DNA of 34,005 bases from Bacteroidales bacterium (GCA_023229135.1 JALNZT010000040.1:1-34005), one strand, 5' to 3'; shown: positions 18,405 to 26,004, counted from the first letter of the stretch. The notes: generated by a model not told the origin, from the sequence alone. Program-made: numbers and translations.

Positions 18405-18736
18405 AGCTTTTGGGACTGGTTTGCAAAAATACCGGTTTCAAAGCTGGAAACCTTGGATAGGCAGAGAAAGATTGGGTATTTATACCCCAAGTATTTCACC
18501 CCAAGTAAAAACGCAGATGTCATTCCGACTAAAAAACCCTGTGAAACAAGATTTTGAGGGAGGAATCTCTAATTATCCCGATTTTCTCTGTTTGGTAATT
18601 CATGTATGTACATACACCTCTGTTTAACAAGATATTAATAGAAGTTTCTCTTGGATTACCGAGATGATACCAGCTTCTTTATTATAAAAAAAATATTGTG
18701 AATAATCCAAGATGCAACCTCTGCCAGAAAACTTAC
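18405..18736. other. Gene-free stretch with small palindromes
   Basis: No credible gene is seen in these 332 bases. There is a 14-base perfect palindrome TGTATGTACATACA at 18603-18616, and a small hairpin TTGGGTA-TTTA-TACCCCAA near 18472. Either could belong to the end of the GH92 transcript or the control of the EamA/YigZ operon. Confidence 0.4.
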
Positions 18737-21694
18737 TTAACGGATAACGATTTCGTCAGCAAAAATCCAGGCCGGTTCGCCTTCGCCAAGATGGCCGGTA
18801 GGACAGGTTTTTCTATTTTCAGCAATCACTTTCACGTAACGCGCTTGCTGTGCCGGGAATTTCAGCTCGAAATTTTTTGTTATGCTGCCTTCGAGCGTTT
18901 CAGGAATCGTGTTTTTTACCGTCCCGACTTTTTTAAAGCTTTTTCCGTCAGCAGAAACGCTCACTTCAACTTGCAAAGGCATAAAAATCCAGGAGCGTTC
19001 ATCTTGCAGAAAGCCCACTGAAACCTCACTGATGCGCTGCTTTCGGCCTAAGTCAACCGTAGCAATCAAATCAACGCCTTGATAGCCTTGCCAGGAACCG
19101 GTTCTGAAATCCGTATTGCCACGCTGTTGGTCAATCAAAGCGATATTTCCACCAGCCGGATATTGTGCGTTGTAATTGGTTTCGAGGGTGATGCTTCTTC
19201 CGGCAGGGATTTTGTAGAAATTACCCGAGATGATTGCGCTTTCTTGCGTTCCGATCTTTGCCATAACTTTCACCTCGGTTGTTTCATTCAACAAAAACGG
19301 CTTGCTATAGGACTTACTTTTTACGGTTGGATTAGTTCCATCAATCGTGTAAAAAAGTTTTGCTTCGGCTTGCGGATGATTAAGTGTGATTTCCAAATTC
19401 TGGGTAAAAGTTTTGGCATCGGCTTTTATGGATGGAACTACCGTTATGGCATCGGTTTCAACAGCACTTTTTGGCCTGAATTGAGCCTCTGCTGCCCACT
19501 CCAAATTGGGTCTTGGCCCCATCTTGAAGCGCAACTCGCCACCGTCAACAATAGCCTGATGGCTGATATAGCTGTACGGATAACTTTCTCCGTTGAGGAT
19601 AAGTTCCTGAACATAAGGATTATTTGTGCTAAAATTGTCAGCAATAACCGTAAAATCATTGCCGTTTTCCAACTTAATACTGGTTTTGTCGAAACGAGGT
19701 ACACCTATTATATAAGTGCCGGAAGCTGGCGTAACCGGGTAAAATCCCATCGCGCTAAACACATACCAGGCCGACATCTGGCCGCAGTCTTCGTTGCCGC
19801 TAAGTCCATCGGGTGCGGCGTGATAGAGTTCATCCATAATCTGATGAATCAGTTCCTGGGTTTTATAAGCCTGACCAACAAAATTATAGAGGTAAGCCTT
19901 GTGGTGACTGGGTTCATTGCCGTGTGCGTATTGGCCGATCAGCCCGGTGATATCGGCTTGTTTTCTGCCTGTGGGCTCGGTTTTTCCTCTAAAAAGAGAA
20001 TCGAGTAGGGCAGCATAATTGTCGTTGCCGCCCATGATATTGATATGGCCCTCAACATCATGCGGCACAAAAAAGTTGTACTGCCAGCTATTGGCTTCGG
20101 TGAGCATAAAGTTGACCTGTGCCGGATCGAATGGCGCGATAAAACCGCCGTTTTGTCTTCCCCTGAAAAAGCGTGTTTCGGAGTCGTACAGGTTTTTATA
20201 ATATTGTGATCTTTGATAGAAACTGTCTGCAATTTGTTGTTTTCCAAGTGATTCGGCCATTTGCGCAATGCACCAATCGTCGTAAGCATATTCCAGGGTT
20301 TTGGAAACAGATTCACTTTCTTTATCAGCCGGAATAAATCCCAGCGATTTTTGCCATTTCAGTCCGTGCAAATCCTGATTGGCACTTTTTATCATCGCAT
20401 TGAGTGCTTTTTCACCATCAAAATCCCTGATGCCATTGATCCAGGCGTCGGCAATAACAGGCACCGCGTGATGGCCAATCATACACTGAGTTTCGTTGGC
20501 AGCCAGTTCCCAAACCGGGAGTAATCCGCCTTTATCGTACATATCCAACATGCTTAAAATCATTTCGTTAGTGCGCTCTTTTTCGATGATGCTAAGCAGC
20601 GGATGCAGCGCCCTAAACGTATCCCAAAGTGAAAAAACGGTATAATGTCTGTTGTCTGTTTGATGGATTTTCATATCGTGTCCACGATAGCGTCCATCAA
20701 CATCATTATAAACATTAGGCGCAATCATGGTGTGGTAAAGTGCGGTATAAAATATGCGGCGATCGTCCTTTTGTCTGCCTTTTCCTACTTCAATTTTTGC
20801 TAACTCCTTGTTCCAATTTGCCTTGGCTTTTTCGCGCTGACGCTCAAAGTTCCAATGCGGGATTTCTGTTTTTAGGTTGTTTTTTGCGCCATCTACATCT
20901 ACTGCAGAAATACCCACTTTAACCATGATGGCTTCCTTTTTCATGCTTTCATAATCCACCCAGGCAACTATTTTTCCACCTTCAGCATAAGTTTTCATGG
21001 CTTGCGTTTGACCATTGTGCTGAATGCCGAAAAGCTTGAAGGCTTTTGAAAAACGGGCATAAAAATATAAATGCTGATCGTTTGCCCAGCCTTTGGTGCG
21101 GCGATACCCGCTGATGGTGCTGTCGTTTTCAAAACGGATAAAAGCGTCGAGAATCTTGTCTGTTGTAACGCCTTCAAAAAGATCAATAATAATGTGTGCG
21201 CTGTCGCTGTCAGGAAATTCATACTTATGAAATCCCACGCGTTCACTTGCCGTAAGTTCAGCTTTTATATTGTAATCGTCAAGCAACACGCTGTAATAGC
21301 CAGGCGCTGCTGATTCGGTTTCGTGTCTGAATCGTGAACGATAGCCAAGATGAGGTTCGCTTTCAGTGCCGGGATCAAGACGCAACAAGCCTCTCATCGG
21401 CATCAAGCGAATATCGCCATAATCGCCTACACCTGTGCCACTTAGATGCGTATGGCTAAAACCCATAATGGTACTATCAGAATAATGATAGCCCGAACAG
21501 CCATCCCACGAATCTTTGCGCGTATCCGGACTCAGTTGCACCATGCCAAAAGGCATCGTGGCCCCCGGAAAAGTGTGACCGTGGCCGCCGGTGCCAATAA
21601 ATGGATCGACGTAATCAGCTGGTGTCTTCGTATCTTGCTGACAAGCAGTAAGATAAAAAATAAAGCTAAAAAGCAATAAAATTCTTGGTTTCAT
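18737..21694 (-). CDS. GH92 alpha-mannosidase lipoprotein with chitobiase-like and discoidin domains
   Basis: The open frame reaches 21757, but the ATG at 21694 gives a proper lipoprotein signal: MKPRILLLFSFIFYLTAC, with the lipidated Cys18 (985 residues). The GH92 catalytic part follows, beginning YVDPFIGTGGHGHTFPGA. HGNEPSHH (Glu594) and GNEDCGQMSAWYVFSAMGF (Glu635) are typical of the calcium-dependent exo-alpha-mannosidases of the family. After about residue 750 come a chitobiase C-terminal-like domain (LFYTIDGTNPTVKSKSY) and an F5/8 type C domain (ARYVKVIAENRKTCP). It likely trims mannose from N-glycans or mannans at the cell surface or in the periplasm. Linkage specificity cannot be read. 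No SusC/SusD genes are adjacent. Confidence 0.93.
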   Translation of the reverse strand: MKPRILLLFSFIFYLTACQQDTKTPADYVDPFIGTGGHGHTFPGATMPFGMVQLSPDTRKDSWDGCSGYHYSDSTIMGFSHTHLSGTGVGDYGDIRLMPMRGLLRLDPGTESEPHLGYRSRFRHETESAAPGYYSVLLDDYNIKAELTASERVGFHKYEFPDSDSAHIIIDLFEGVTTDKILDAFIRFENDSTISGYRRTKGWANDQHLYFYARFSKAFKLFGIQHNGQTQAMKTYAEGGKIVAWVDYESMKKEAIMVKVGISAVDVDGAKNNLKTEIPHWNFERQREKAKANWNKELAKIEVGKGRQKDDRRIFYTALYHTMIAPNVYNDVDGRYRGHDMKIHQTDNRHYTVFSLWDTFRALHPLLSIIEKERTNEMILSMLDMYDKGGLLPVWELAANETQCMIGHHAVPVIADAWINGIRDFDGEKALNAMIKSANQDLHGLKWQKSLGFIPADKESESVSKTLEYAYDDWCIAQMAESLGKQQIADSFYQRSQYYKNLYDSETRFFRGRQNGGFIAPFDPAQVNFMLTEANSWQYNFFVPHDVEGHINIMGGNDNYAALLDSLFRGKTEPTGRKQADITGLIGQYAHGNEPSHHKAYLYNFVGQAYKTQELIHQIMDELYHAAPDGLSGNEDCGQMSAWYVFSAMGFYPVTPASGTYIIGVPRFDKTSIKLENGNDFTVIADNFSTNNPYVQELILNGESYPYSYISHQAIVDGGELRFKMGPRPNLEWAAEAQFRPKSAVETDAITVVPSIKADAKTFTQNLEITLNHPQAEAKLFYTIDGTNPTVKSKSYSKPFLLNETTEVKVMAKIGTQESAIISGNFYKIPAGRSITLETNYNAQYPAGGNIALIDQQRGNTDFRTGSWQGYQGVDLIATVDLGRKQRISEVSVGFLQDERSWIFMPLQVEVSVSADGKSFKKVGTVKNTIPETLEGSITKNFELKFPAQQARYVKVIAENRKTCPTGHLGEGEPAWIFADEIVIR

Positions 21695-21866
21695 AGAGGC
21701 GTAATTAGGGTTGACAACTAATACAGACAGCTTAAGTTGGGTTTGGGTTGTAAGCAATAAAAATTTGGAAGAAAATAGCAGCGTTTTCGTTGCTTTTGGA
21801 CTGGTATGATTACGGGGCGAGGTTTTATGATATGCAAATAGGCCGCTGGCATGTTGTTGACCCTTT

Positions 21867-22217
21867 CTATTTTACTTTTCTAAGCTTTCTAACCCTCGAA
21901 ACGCTTCGGCTACTATGGATAATACCAACAACAATAATCTCAGAGGCTTTAATTTTATAGATGATAAGCCAGCTCATGCAAACTGCTTTGCGATAGATTT
22001 TGGTTTTGGTCGGAATTTCTTCGCATTCCCGAAATGCGAAAGGGTTTTGCTCAATGCGGTTTATGGTCTCAAATATTTTATCACCAACACGGATAGCATT
22101 TAAAGGCTGGTGTTTGATGTAAGCAATATAGCCTGTTATATCATCAATATTTTGGAGCGCGTTTTCGGTTATCCTTAACGAATAAGTTTTTGGAGCTTTT
22201 TCTTTTGTGTTGCCCAT
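21867..22217 (-). CDS. RelE/ParE-type toxin (locus 1)
   Basis: A 116-residue basic protein with the ParE/RelE fold pattern: YSLRITENALQNIDDITGYIA near the start, INRIEQNPFAFRECEE in the middle, and KAVCMSWLIIYKIKASEIIVVGIIHSSR near the end. Such proteins cleave ribosome-bound mRNA or inhibit gyrase; which one applies cannot be told. The start at 22217 lies inside the upstream antitoxin gene, a 43-base overlap, and no later good start exists. It is the last gene of a three-gene minus-strand operon. Confidence 0.82.
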   Translation of the reverse strand: MGNTKEKAPKTYSLRITENALQNIDDITGYIAYIKHQPLNAIRVGDKIFETINRIEQNPFAFRECEEIPTKTKIYRKAVCMSWLIIYKIKASEIIVVGIIHSSRSVSRVRKLRKVK

Positions 22218-22435
22218 CGCTGCTTGGCTTCGGTAATACTTACAGTTGGAGAATCTTCGGTATATTCAACCCATTTTTTGAAATCTTCCTCGCTTATAGG
22301 TTCGCCAGCTAAGGCATAAGAATTTAAATCAGGTTCTTTTACTATCCGAATCAGCTGCTTTTGCTCCAATTCCTGCAAAGCTTTCAAAGATTGGTTATCT
22401 TTAAGTTCTATTAATACTGTTTGCATAAAATCCAT
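22175..22435 (-). CDS. Putative antitoxin (locus 1)
   Basis: An 86-residue protein (or 83 from the second ATG at 22426). It contains TVLIELKDNQSLKALQELEQ, then ITEAKQRWATQKKKLQKLIR. The size, the charged helical C-terminus and its place immediately before a RelE/ParE toxin gene support an antitoxin role. No classical DNA-binding fold is evident, so operon control may come from the XRE protein encoded two bases upstream. Assignment depends mainly on context. Confidence 0.65.
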   Translation of the reverse strand: MDFMQTVLIELKDNQSLKALQELEQKQLIRIVKEPDLNSYALAGEPISEEDFKKWVEYTEDSPTVSITEAKQRWATQKKKLQKLIR

Positions 22436-22437
22436 TT

Positions 22438-22716
22438 TTAAATTGTAATAGCCTGCCTTGCATTGGCATTCCTGTCTTCTAAGCGTTTAATATCTTTCTG
22501 GTTGTAATTTGCAAAAGCACTTTTGCCTATAAGGTAATCCACAGTCACCCCATATACTACAGCTATTTTTTGAGCCATCTCAATAGAAGGGGCATTCTCG
22601 TTACGTTCGTACTTCCCAATAATGTCTCGTGAAGCATTAACCGCATTGGCAAGATCTGCTTGAGACCATTTGTTTTGCTTACGTAGCGCTGTTATTTTAA
22701 TGCCAATGTTTAACAT
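22438..22716 (-). CDS. XRE-family helix-turn-helix regulator (locus 1)
   Basis: The ATG at 22716 gives a 92-residue protein. The Cro/C1-type helix-turn-helix spans about residues 4-60: ITALRKQNKWSQADLANAVN, then ASRDIIGKYERNENAPSIEM, then the usual YGVTVDYLIGK. It is the first gene of the toxin-antitoxin operon and likely represses its own promoter. Its predicted -7 element ends only six bases before the ATG, so the mRNA may be leaderless. A five-base-arm palindrome between the -33 and -7 boxes is a possible operator. Confidence 0.85.
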   Translation of the reverse strand: MLNIGIKITALRKQNKWSQADLANAVNASRDIIGKYERNENAPSIEMAQKIAVVYGVTVDYLIGKSAFANYNQKDIKRLEDRNANARQAITI

Positions 22717-22722
22717 ATAGCA

Positions 22723-22756
22723 CAAAAGTATAGTGTTTGTTAATATTTAACGCAAA
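22723..22756 (-). promoter_or_regulatory. Promoter and possible operator of toxin-antitoxin locus 1
   Basis: On the minus strand TACTTTTG (22730-22723) is a perfect -7 element and TTTG (22756-22753) lies 22 bases upstream as the -33 element. The spacer holds GTTAA-TAT-TTAAC (22739-22751), a palindrome suited to an autoregulating repressor. Transcription would begin at about the start codon. Confidence 0.5.
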
Positions 22757-23019
22757 TTTAGTGAATAAAGTTCTACAAATATAGATAGGATTATTTTGTA
22801 GAATAATTGAGGTGGTCTAATACTCACGTTCGGAGTCTGCAACTGTGTCGCTGCGTGGATATCGTTTAGATAATCAATTTATACAGTATTATAATGATTT
22901 ACAGCTTGTTTGACTGATGAACTTGTTTTTATGATAGTAAGAATATTGCGTGATTTTAATTTTAGGCGAGGTAGTTGCAAACTCCAAGCGGGGTTTAAAA
23001 GCAAGAGGAATGGCAAAGG

Positions 23020-23047
23020 CACGGATTACAAATCCGCGCCAGCGGGG
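23020..23047 (+). repeat. REP-like palindromic repeat, copy 1
   Basis: Core CGGATT-ACA-AATCCG followed by the tail CGCCAGCGGGG. It is preceded from 22993 by GTTTAAAAGCAAGAGGAAT, a flank shared with copy 6. Confidence 0.75.
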
Positions 23048-23048
23048 A

Positions 23049-23253
23049 TATCGATAAGCCCGGTAAGCGCAGCGCAGCGCTCCTTTAAATCCGACTTCCC
23101 CAAAATCACACTTTTTAATCCCCACCAATTCATCACCGTCTTCAACCATCACCCCGATAAAATCCTTGTAATCCTTGTAATCCGTGGACAAAAAAAACAA
23201 TCCAGCAGTGTTTTCATAAACTAGCGTATCGATAAGCCCGGTAAGCGCAGCGC
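23049..23253. repeat. 27-base direct repeat pair
   Basis: The same 27 bases, starting TATCGATAAGCCCGG and ending GTAAGCGCAGCGC, occur at 23049-23075 and 23227-23253, 178 bases apart. The first copy directly abuts REP copy 1. It may be part of a larger dispersed element. Confidence 0.6.
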
Positions 23254-23319
23254 GATTATTTTGGAACAAAAAATTCGACCGTGTCAGCGAAGGCCAAGCA
23301 AATAAAAGACCTCTTTAAA

Positions 23320-23502
23320 ATGGTTTATTTTGATTCCGAGTTTTCTACTCAAAAAATGACAGAAAGCAACCCATTCAACAGCTTTGTTATGGTTGACGGG
23401 TTTGTTGTTCACATATCTTCACTGCCCGAGCAACTGCAAGAAGCAGTAAAAAGTGAAAGAGCCGAAGGAAGGGATATTTCATTTACGACGGATGCCGAAT
23501 AA
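23320..23502 (+). CDS. Small hypothetical protein
   Basis: Not recognised. Starts are possible at 23281 (GTG), 23320 (ATG) and 23356 (ATG); the last gives 48 residues beginning MTESNPFNSFVMVDGFVVHI. The middle start is shown, giving 60 residues. The C-terminal part SSLPEQLQEAVKSERAEGRD reads like a soluble helix-rich protein. It lies alone between repeats and a toxin-antitoxin pair and may be the rest of a larger accessory gene. Confidence 0.4.
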   Translation: MVYFDSEFSTQKMTESNPFNSFVMVDGFVVHISSLPEQLQEAVKSERAEGRDISFTTDAE

Positions 23503-23564
23503 TGTTTCTCATAAAAAATGCGGAGAAATTTAAACAGGCAAAACGAAAATTACGGATAAAAAAC

Positions 23565-23572
23565 TATCTTTG
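23565..23572 (+). promoter_or_regulatory. -7 element of toxin-antitoxin locus 2
   Basis: TATCTTTG matches TAnnTTTG exactly, 20 bases before the antitoxin ATG. No clear -33 element was found. Confidence 0.45.
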
Positions 23573-23592
23573 TTTTGATAAACTTTAGAAAC

Positions 23593-23820
23593 ATGAGTAT
23601 TGAAACCACAAAATTAGAGTTAATGCATCTTTTACTGCAAACGCAGAAAGAAAGTCTATTAGAGAAACTCAAAACAGTTTTTGAAGAAGAGCAAGTGGAT
23701 TGGTGGAGCGAAATGTCCGAAAAAGAACAAGAAGAAATCAAAACAGGTTTAACTCAAGCAGATAAAGGCGAATATTTAGCTAATGAAACTGTATTGAAAC
23801 GTTTTGATAATTGGCATTAA
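23593..23820 (+). CDS. Putative antitoxin (locus 2)
   Basis: A 75-residue acidic protein starting MSIETTKLELMHLLLQTQ; the ATG at 23593 is preferred over a non-ATG start 18 bases earlier. It is helical throughout, with WWSEMSEKEQEEIKTGLTQA and a C-terminal YLANETVLKRFDNW, a pattern seen in addiction-module antitoxins partnered with RelE/ParE toxins. The toxin gene overlaps its end by 10 bases. The call rests on size, composition and context. Confidence 0.7.
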   Translation: MSIETTKLELMHLLLQTQKESLLEKLKTVFEEEQVDWWSEMSEKEQEEIKTGLTQADKGEYLANETVLKRFDNWH

Positions 23821-24104
23821 AAATCGTTTGGACTCCTCAAGCAGAAAAAGGCTTAGCTAAGGTTATAGAATTTCTTGAAGAAGAATGGACTACAATGGAA
23901 ATTCTAAATTTAGAGCAAAATTTACAAAACCTTTTAAATCAGATAAGTAAATATCCAAAAATCTGTTCTCCTACAGTAAAATTTAAAAATGTGCATAAGG
24001 GATTGGTAGATAAAAACAATTACATAATCTACCGGATTCAACCTGAAAAGAAGTTGATTGAAATTATTAATTTTAGAGGAACAAAACAAAAACCTATAGA
24101 TTGA
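23811..24104 (+). CDS. RelE/ParE-type toxin (locus 2)
   Basis: A 97-residue protein, KIVWTPQAEKGLAKVIEFLEEEW at its start (shown here only by its first 20: KIVWTPQAEKGLAKVIEFLE), then LQNLLNQISKYPKIC and NNYIIYRIQPEKKLIEIINF. These are classic ParE/RelE features: an N-terminal strand, a helical hairpin and a beta-sheet with YRI. The best start is the TTG at 23811, inside the last codons of the antitoxin gene; no ATG is available. This resembles translational coupling common in such pairs. The target (gyrase or ribosome) is not known. Confidence 0.8.
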   Translation: MALKIVWTPQAEKGLAKVIEFLEEEWTTMEILNLEQNLQNLLNQISKYPKICSPTVKFKNVHKGLVDKNNYIIYRIQPEKKLIEIINFRGTKQKPID

Positions 24105-24131
24105 AAAGTGCTAAAACTTAAAAACTCTTAT

Positions 24132-24160
24132 CCCCCGCTGGCGCGGATTTGCAATCCGTG
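24132..24160 (-). repeat. REP-like palindromic repeat, copy 2
   Basis: Reverse orientation. On the minus strand the core is CGGATT-GCA-AATCCG with the tail CGCCAGCGGGGG, matching copy 1 except for one base in the loop. Confidence 0.75.
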
Positions 24161-24203
24161 CACACAACAAACTTTTTGCTTTTGAAGCTTTCCAGACAAG
24201 GCA

Positions 24204-24235
24204 GAGGCGGATTACAAATGCGAGCCAGCGGTGGG
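24204..24235 (+). repeat. REP-like palindromic repeat, copy 3
   Basis: Core CGGATT-ACA-AATGCG with one mismatch in the stem, followed by AGCCAGCGGTGGG. Confidence 0.65.
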
Positions 24236-24320
24236 CCAGCCACTGAGGTAATTATACAACAACTGATTATTTTTGAACAATGAACCAAAACTATGAAACT
24301 CCATTAAAAACAATTAGAGG

Positions 24321-24353
24321 GACACCGATTGCAAATCGGCGCCAGCGTTGGGG
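24321..24353 (+). repeat. REP-like palindromic repeat, copy 4 (compensated stem)
   Basis: Core CCGATT-GCA-AATCGG followed by CGCCAGCGTTGGGG. The G-C pair in the stem is swapped to C-G on both sides, so the hairpin is kept. Confidence 0.7.
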
Positions 24354-24431
24354 CTTTTACTGAAAGCCATCTTGCAGCAGTGGAATCTTTGAACTTTTGG
24401 TATTTTATAATTCAGGTTTGCAAATCCTAAA

Positions 24432-24459
24432 GGCTGGTGCGGATTTGCAATCCGTGTCC
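24432..24459 (-). repeat. REP-like palindromic repeat, copy 5
   Basis: Reverse orientation. On the minus strand GGACACGGATTGCA continues AATCCGCACCAGCC. It lies 70 bases before the truncated RAYT gene. Confidence 0.7.
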
Positions 24460-24516
24460 ACAAACAATCAACAAATAAACCAAGCAGTTTAACTGTTCCG
24501 GCATACAGGAATTACT

Positions 24517-24524
24517 TATTTTTG
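24517..24524 (+). promoter_or_regulatory. Possible -7 element of the RAYT remnant
   Basis: TATTTTTG fits TAnnTTTG and ends four bases before the ATG, implying a leaderless message if functional. Confidence 0.35.
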
Positions 24525-24528
24525 CTTA

Positions 24529-24690
24529 ATGAGCCGTAAGTACAAGTTTCATAATCCTGCAGGTGTTTATTTTGTCAGCTATGCAGTGCAAGGATGGGTT
24601 GATGTTTTTACAAGAGATCAGTACAAAGATATCTTGCTTGAGTGCCTTGTCTACTGTCAGTACAATAAAGGGATTGAGATTTTCGCATGA
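24529..24690 (+). pseudogene. Truncated REP-associated tyrosine transposase (RAYT, Y1_Tnp/IS200-like)
   Basis: The 53 codons read MSRKYKFHNPAGVYFVSYAV, then QGWVDVFTRDQYKDILLECL, then VYCQYNKGIEIFA and a stop. This is the N-terminal quarter of Bacteroidota RAYT transposases (typically about 180 residues). The family continues at this point with a Trp-Cys and, soon after, the HVH metal site. Here TGA stands in place of the Trp codon, and after the next codon the sequence turns into a palindrome (24693-24712). The catalytic HUH and Tyr parts are missing, so the gene is dead. REP-like repeats on both sides fit its expected DNA substrate. Confidence 0.75.
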
Positions 24691-24692
24691 TG

Positions 24693-24712
24693 CTCCCGAT
24701 AACTGTCGGGAG
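24693..24712. repeat. Short palindrome at the RAYT truncation point
   Basis: CTCCCGA-TAACTG-TCGGGAG, seven-base perfect arms, begins two bases after the RAYT stop. It may mark the junction of the insertion or deletion that removed the rest of the gene. Confidence 0.6.
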
Positions 24713-24771
24713 ACCAAATTAATTATAATTGGATAATGTATGTGGTTTAAAAGCAAGAGGAATAGCAAAGG

Positions 24772-24823
24772 CACGGATTGCACTTCGGCAGGCTCAGCGC
24801 AGGCAAATTCGCGCCAGCGGGGG
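24772..24823 (+). repeat. REP-like palindromic repeat, copy 6, interrupted by a 23-base insert
   Basis: CACGGATTGCA (24772-24782) and AATTCGCGCCAGCGGGGG (24806-24823) together form one REP copy. The 23 bases between them begin CTTCGGCAGGCTCAGC. The upstream flank from 24745 matches that of copy 1. Confidence 0.65.
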
Positions 24824-24855
24824 ATTGAGGTTAAAAATTATTAAAAGTTTTACTT

Positions 24856-26004
24856 ATGAGAGAATTGTTTATTGGTTATCATAAAAAAGATAAAGAAGAA
24901 ATCAAATCGCTGTGGGACGATGGTGTTTTTGCGTTTGATACAAATGTATTGTTAAATCTTTATCGTTATTCTGATGAAACAAAGACTACTATTATAAGAT
25001 TAATTGAAAAGCTTTCTCACAGAATGATTTTGCCTCACCAGGCAGCTTTTGAATACAATAATAGGAGAATTGACGTTATCTATGATATAAATAGTGGGTA
25101 CAAAGAATTTCTTAAAAGGATTGAATCTATTCAGGAAGAAATAAATTCTCAATCTAAAATACCTTTTCTGTCTGGTACAATTAATACCGAGTTTAACACA
25201 GTATTAAGTAAGGTTACTGAAGATATTAATCGTATAATAAAAAAATACGAAAGCTATGTGGATATTGATCATATTTACAATGAGATTTCCGAATTGTTCA
25301 GTGGAAAAGTTGTTGGCAAATTTTCTAATGACAGGCTAGATGAATTATACAAAGAAGCGGAGAAAAGGTTTAAGCTTCATATTCCACCAGGATATGCTGA
25401 TGCTGCAAAACCTATTCCTAATCGCTATGGTGATTTTTTAATATGGATGCAACTCATAGATTTTGCCTCAGAGAACAAAAAGAATATTGTGTTTATCAGT
25501 GATGACAAAAAAGAGGATTGGTGGTGGAATCTAAAAGACAAAAGAATATTTGGACCGAGGCAGGAGTTAATTGAAGAGATGAAAGAAAAAGCAAACGTAA
25601 ATTTCCATATGTATACTTCAATGAACTTTTACAGACACGGTCAAAAGCATTTTAAGCTTGTTATAGATGATAAAGCACTAAAGGAAATAGAACTTACTGG
25701 AACTACTTATAGTGCATCATGGTCATCTCCAGTTGCTGTTCAAACGGAAATATTTGATGAACAAAACAGCAAAAACGAAAAAATTTATTCTACTAATGAG
25801 GAAATTCAATTTCTGAAAACGAGAACAAAAGAATTACAAAAAGAAATGATTGACTTAGCAGAATTAATGGCTCAATCTGATACTACAGACAAGAACTTAC
25901 TTGAAAATTGGAAATTAGCTGGAGAGGAGCTCAAATATCTAAAAGATTTAGCGGATAAGAAACGTCAAGAGCTCATAGGGCGATTAAAATCAATTGGTAT
26001 TTAA
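24856..26004 (+). CDS. PIN-like domain protein (PIN_8 type)
   Basis: A 382-residue soluble protein. The PIN-like nuclease domain covers about residues 20-260: FAFDTNVLLNLYRY has Asp28, HQAAFEYNNRR has Glu66, NRYGDFLIWMQL has Asp193, and FISDDKKEDWWWNLKDKR has Asp216-Asp217. These acidic residues fit the metal site of PIN RNases, and DDKKEDWWW is a strong mark of the PIN_8 group. A helical insertion (about 80-175) and a C-terminal coiled coil (about 310-380) follow the core layout. The family is expected to cut RNA, but its targets are unknown. Ten bases downstream lies an HNH-nuclease gene, so the pair is likely one operon. The DNA looks more A/T-rich than the core genes, suggesting transfer. 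Confidence 0.82.
   Translation: MRELFIGYHKKDKEEIKSLWDDGVFAFDTNVLLNLYRYSDETKTTIIRLIEKLSHRMILPHQAAFEYNNRRIDVIYDINSGYKEFLKRIESIQEEINSQSKIPFLSGTINTEFNTVLSKVTEDINRIIKKYESYVDIDHIYNEISELFSGKVVGKFSNDRLDELYKEAEKRFKLHIPPGYADAAKPIPNRYGDFLIWMQLIDFASENKKNIVFISDDKKEDWWWNLKDKRIFGPRQELIEEMKEKANVNFHMYTSMNFYRHGQKHFKLVIDDKALKEIELTGTTYSASWSSPVAVQTEIFDEQNSKNEKIYSTNEEIQFLKTRTKELQKEMIDLAELMAQSDTTDKNLLENWKLAGEELKYLKDLADKKRQELIGRLKSIGI

Larger units (their letters stand above)
22757..23280. other. Gene-poor repeat region
   Basis: No credible gene is seen. Frames running through 22889-23269 are built from repeat sequence. The stretch holds a REP-like repeat (23020-23047), a 27-base direct repeat (23049-23075 and 23227-23253), and the short tandem CCTTGTAAT-CCTTGTAAT at 23164-23181, which looks like a partial REP arm. 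Confidence 0.5.

Noticed and set aside
18301..18627. 108-codon plus-strand frame
   Set aside because: It begins inside the EamA gene on the other strand and has no recognisable domain.
18698..20524. Several long plus-strand frames opposite the GH92 gene
   Set aside because: They are antisense shadows of a clear 985-residue enzyme.
22889..23269. Open frames on both strands across the repeat region
   Set aside because: They are made of REP and direct-repeat sequence, overlap each other and resemble no protein family.
24526..24783. 85-codon minus-strand frame
   Set aside because: It is the reverse of the RAYT remnant and REP copy 6.
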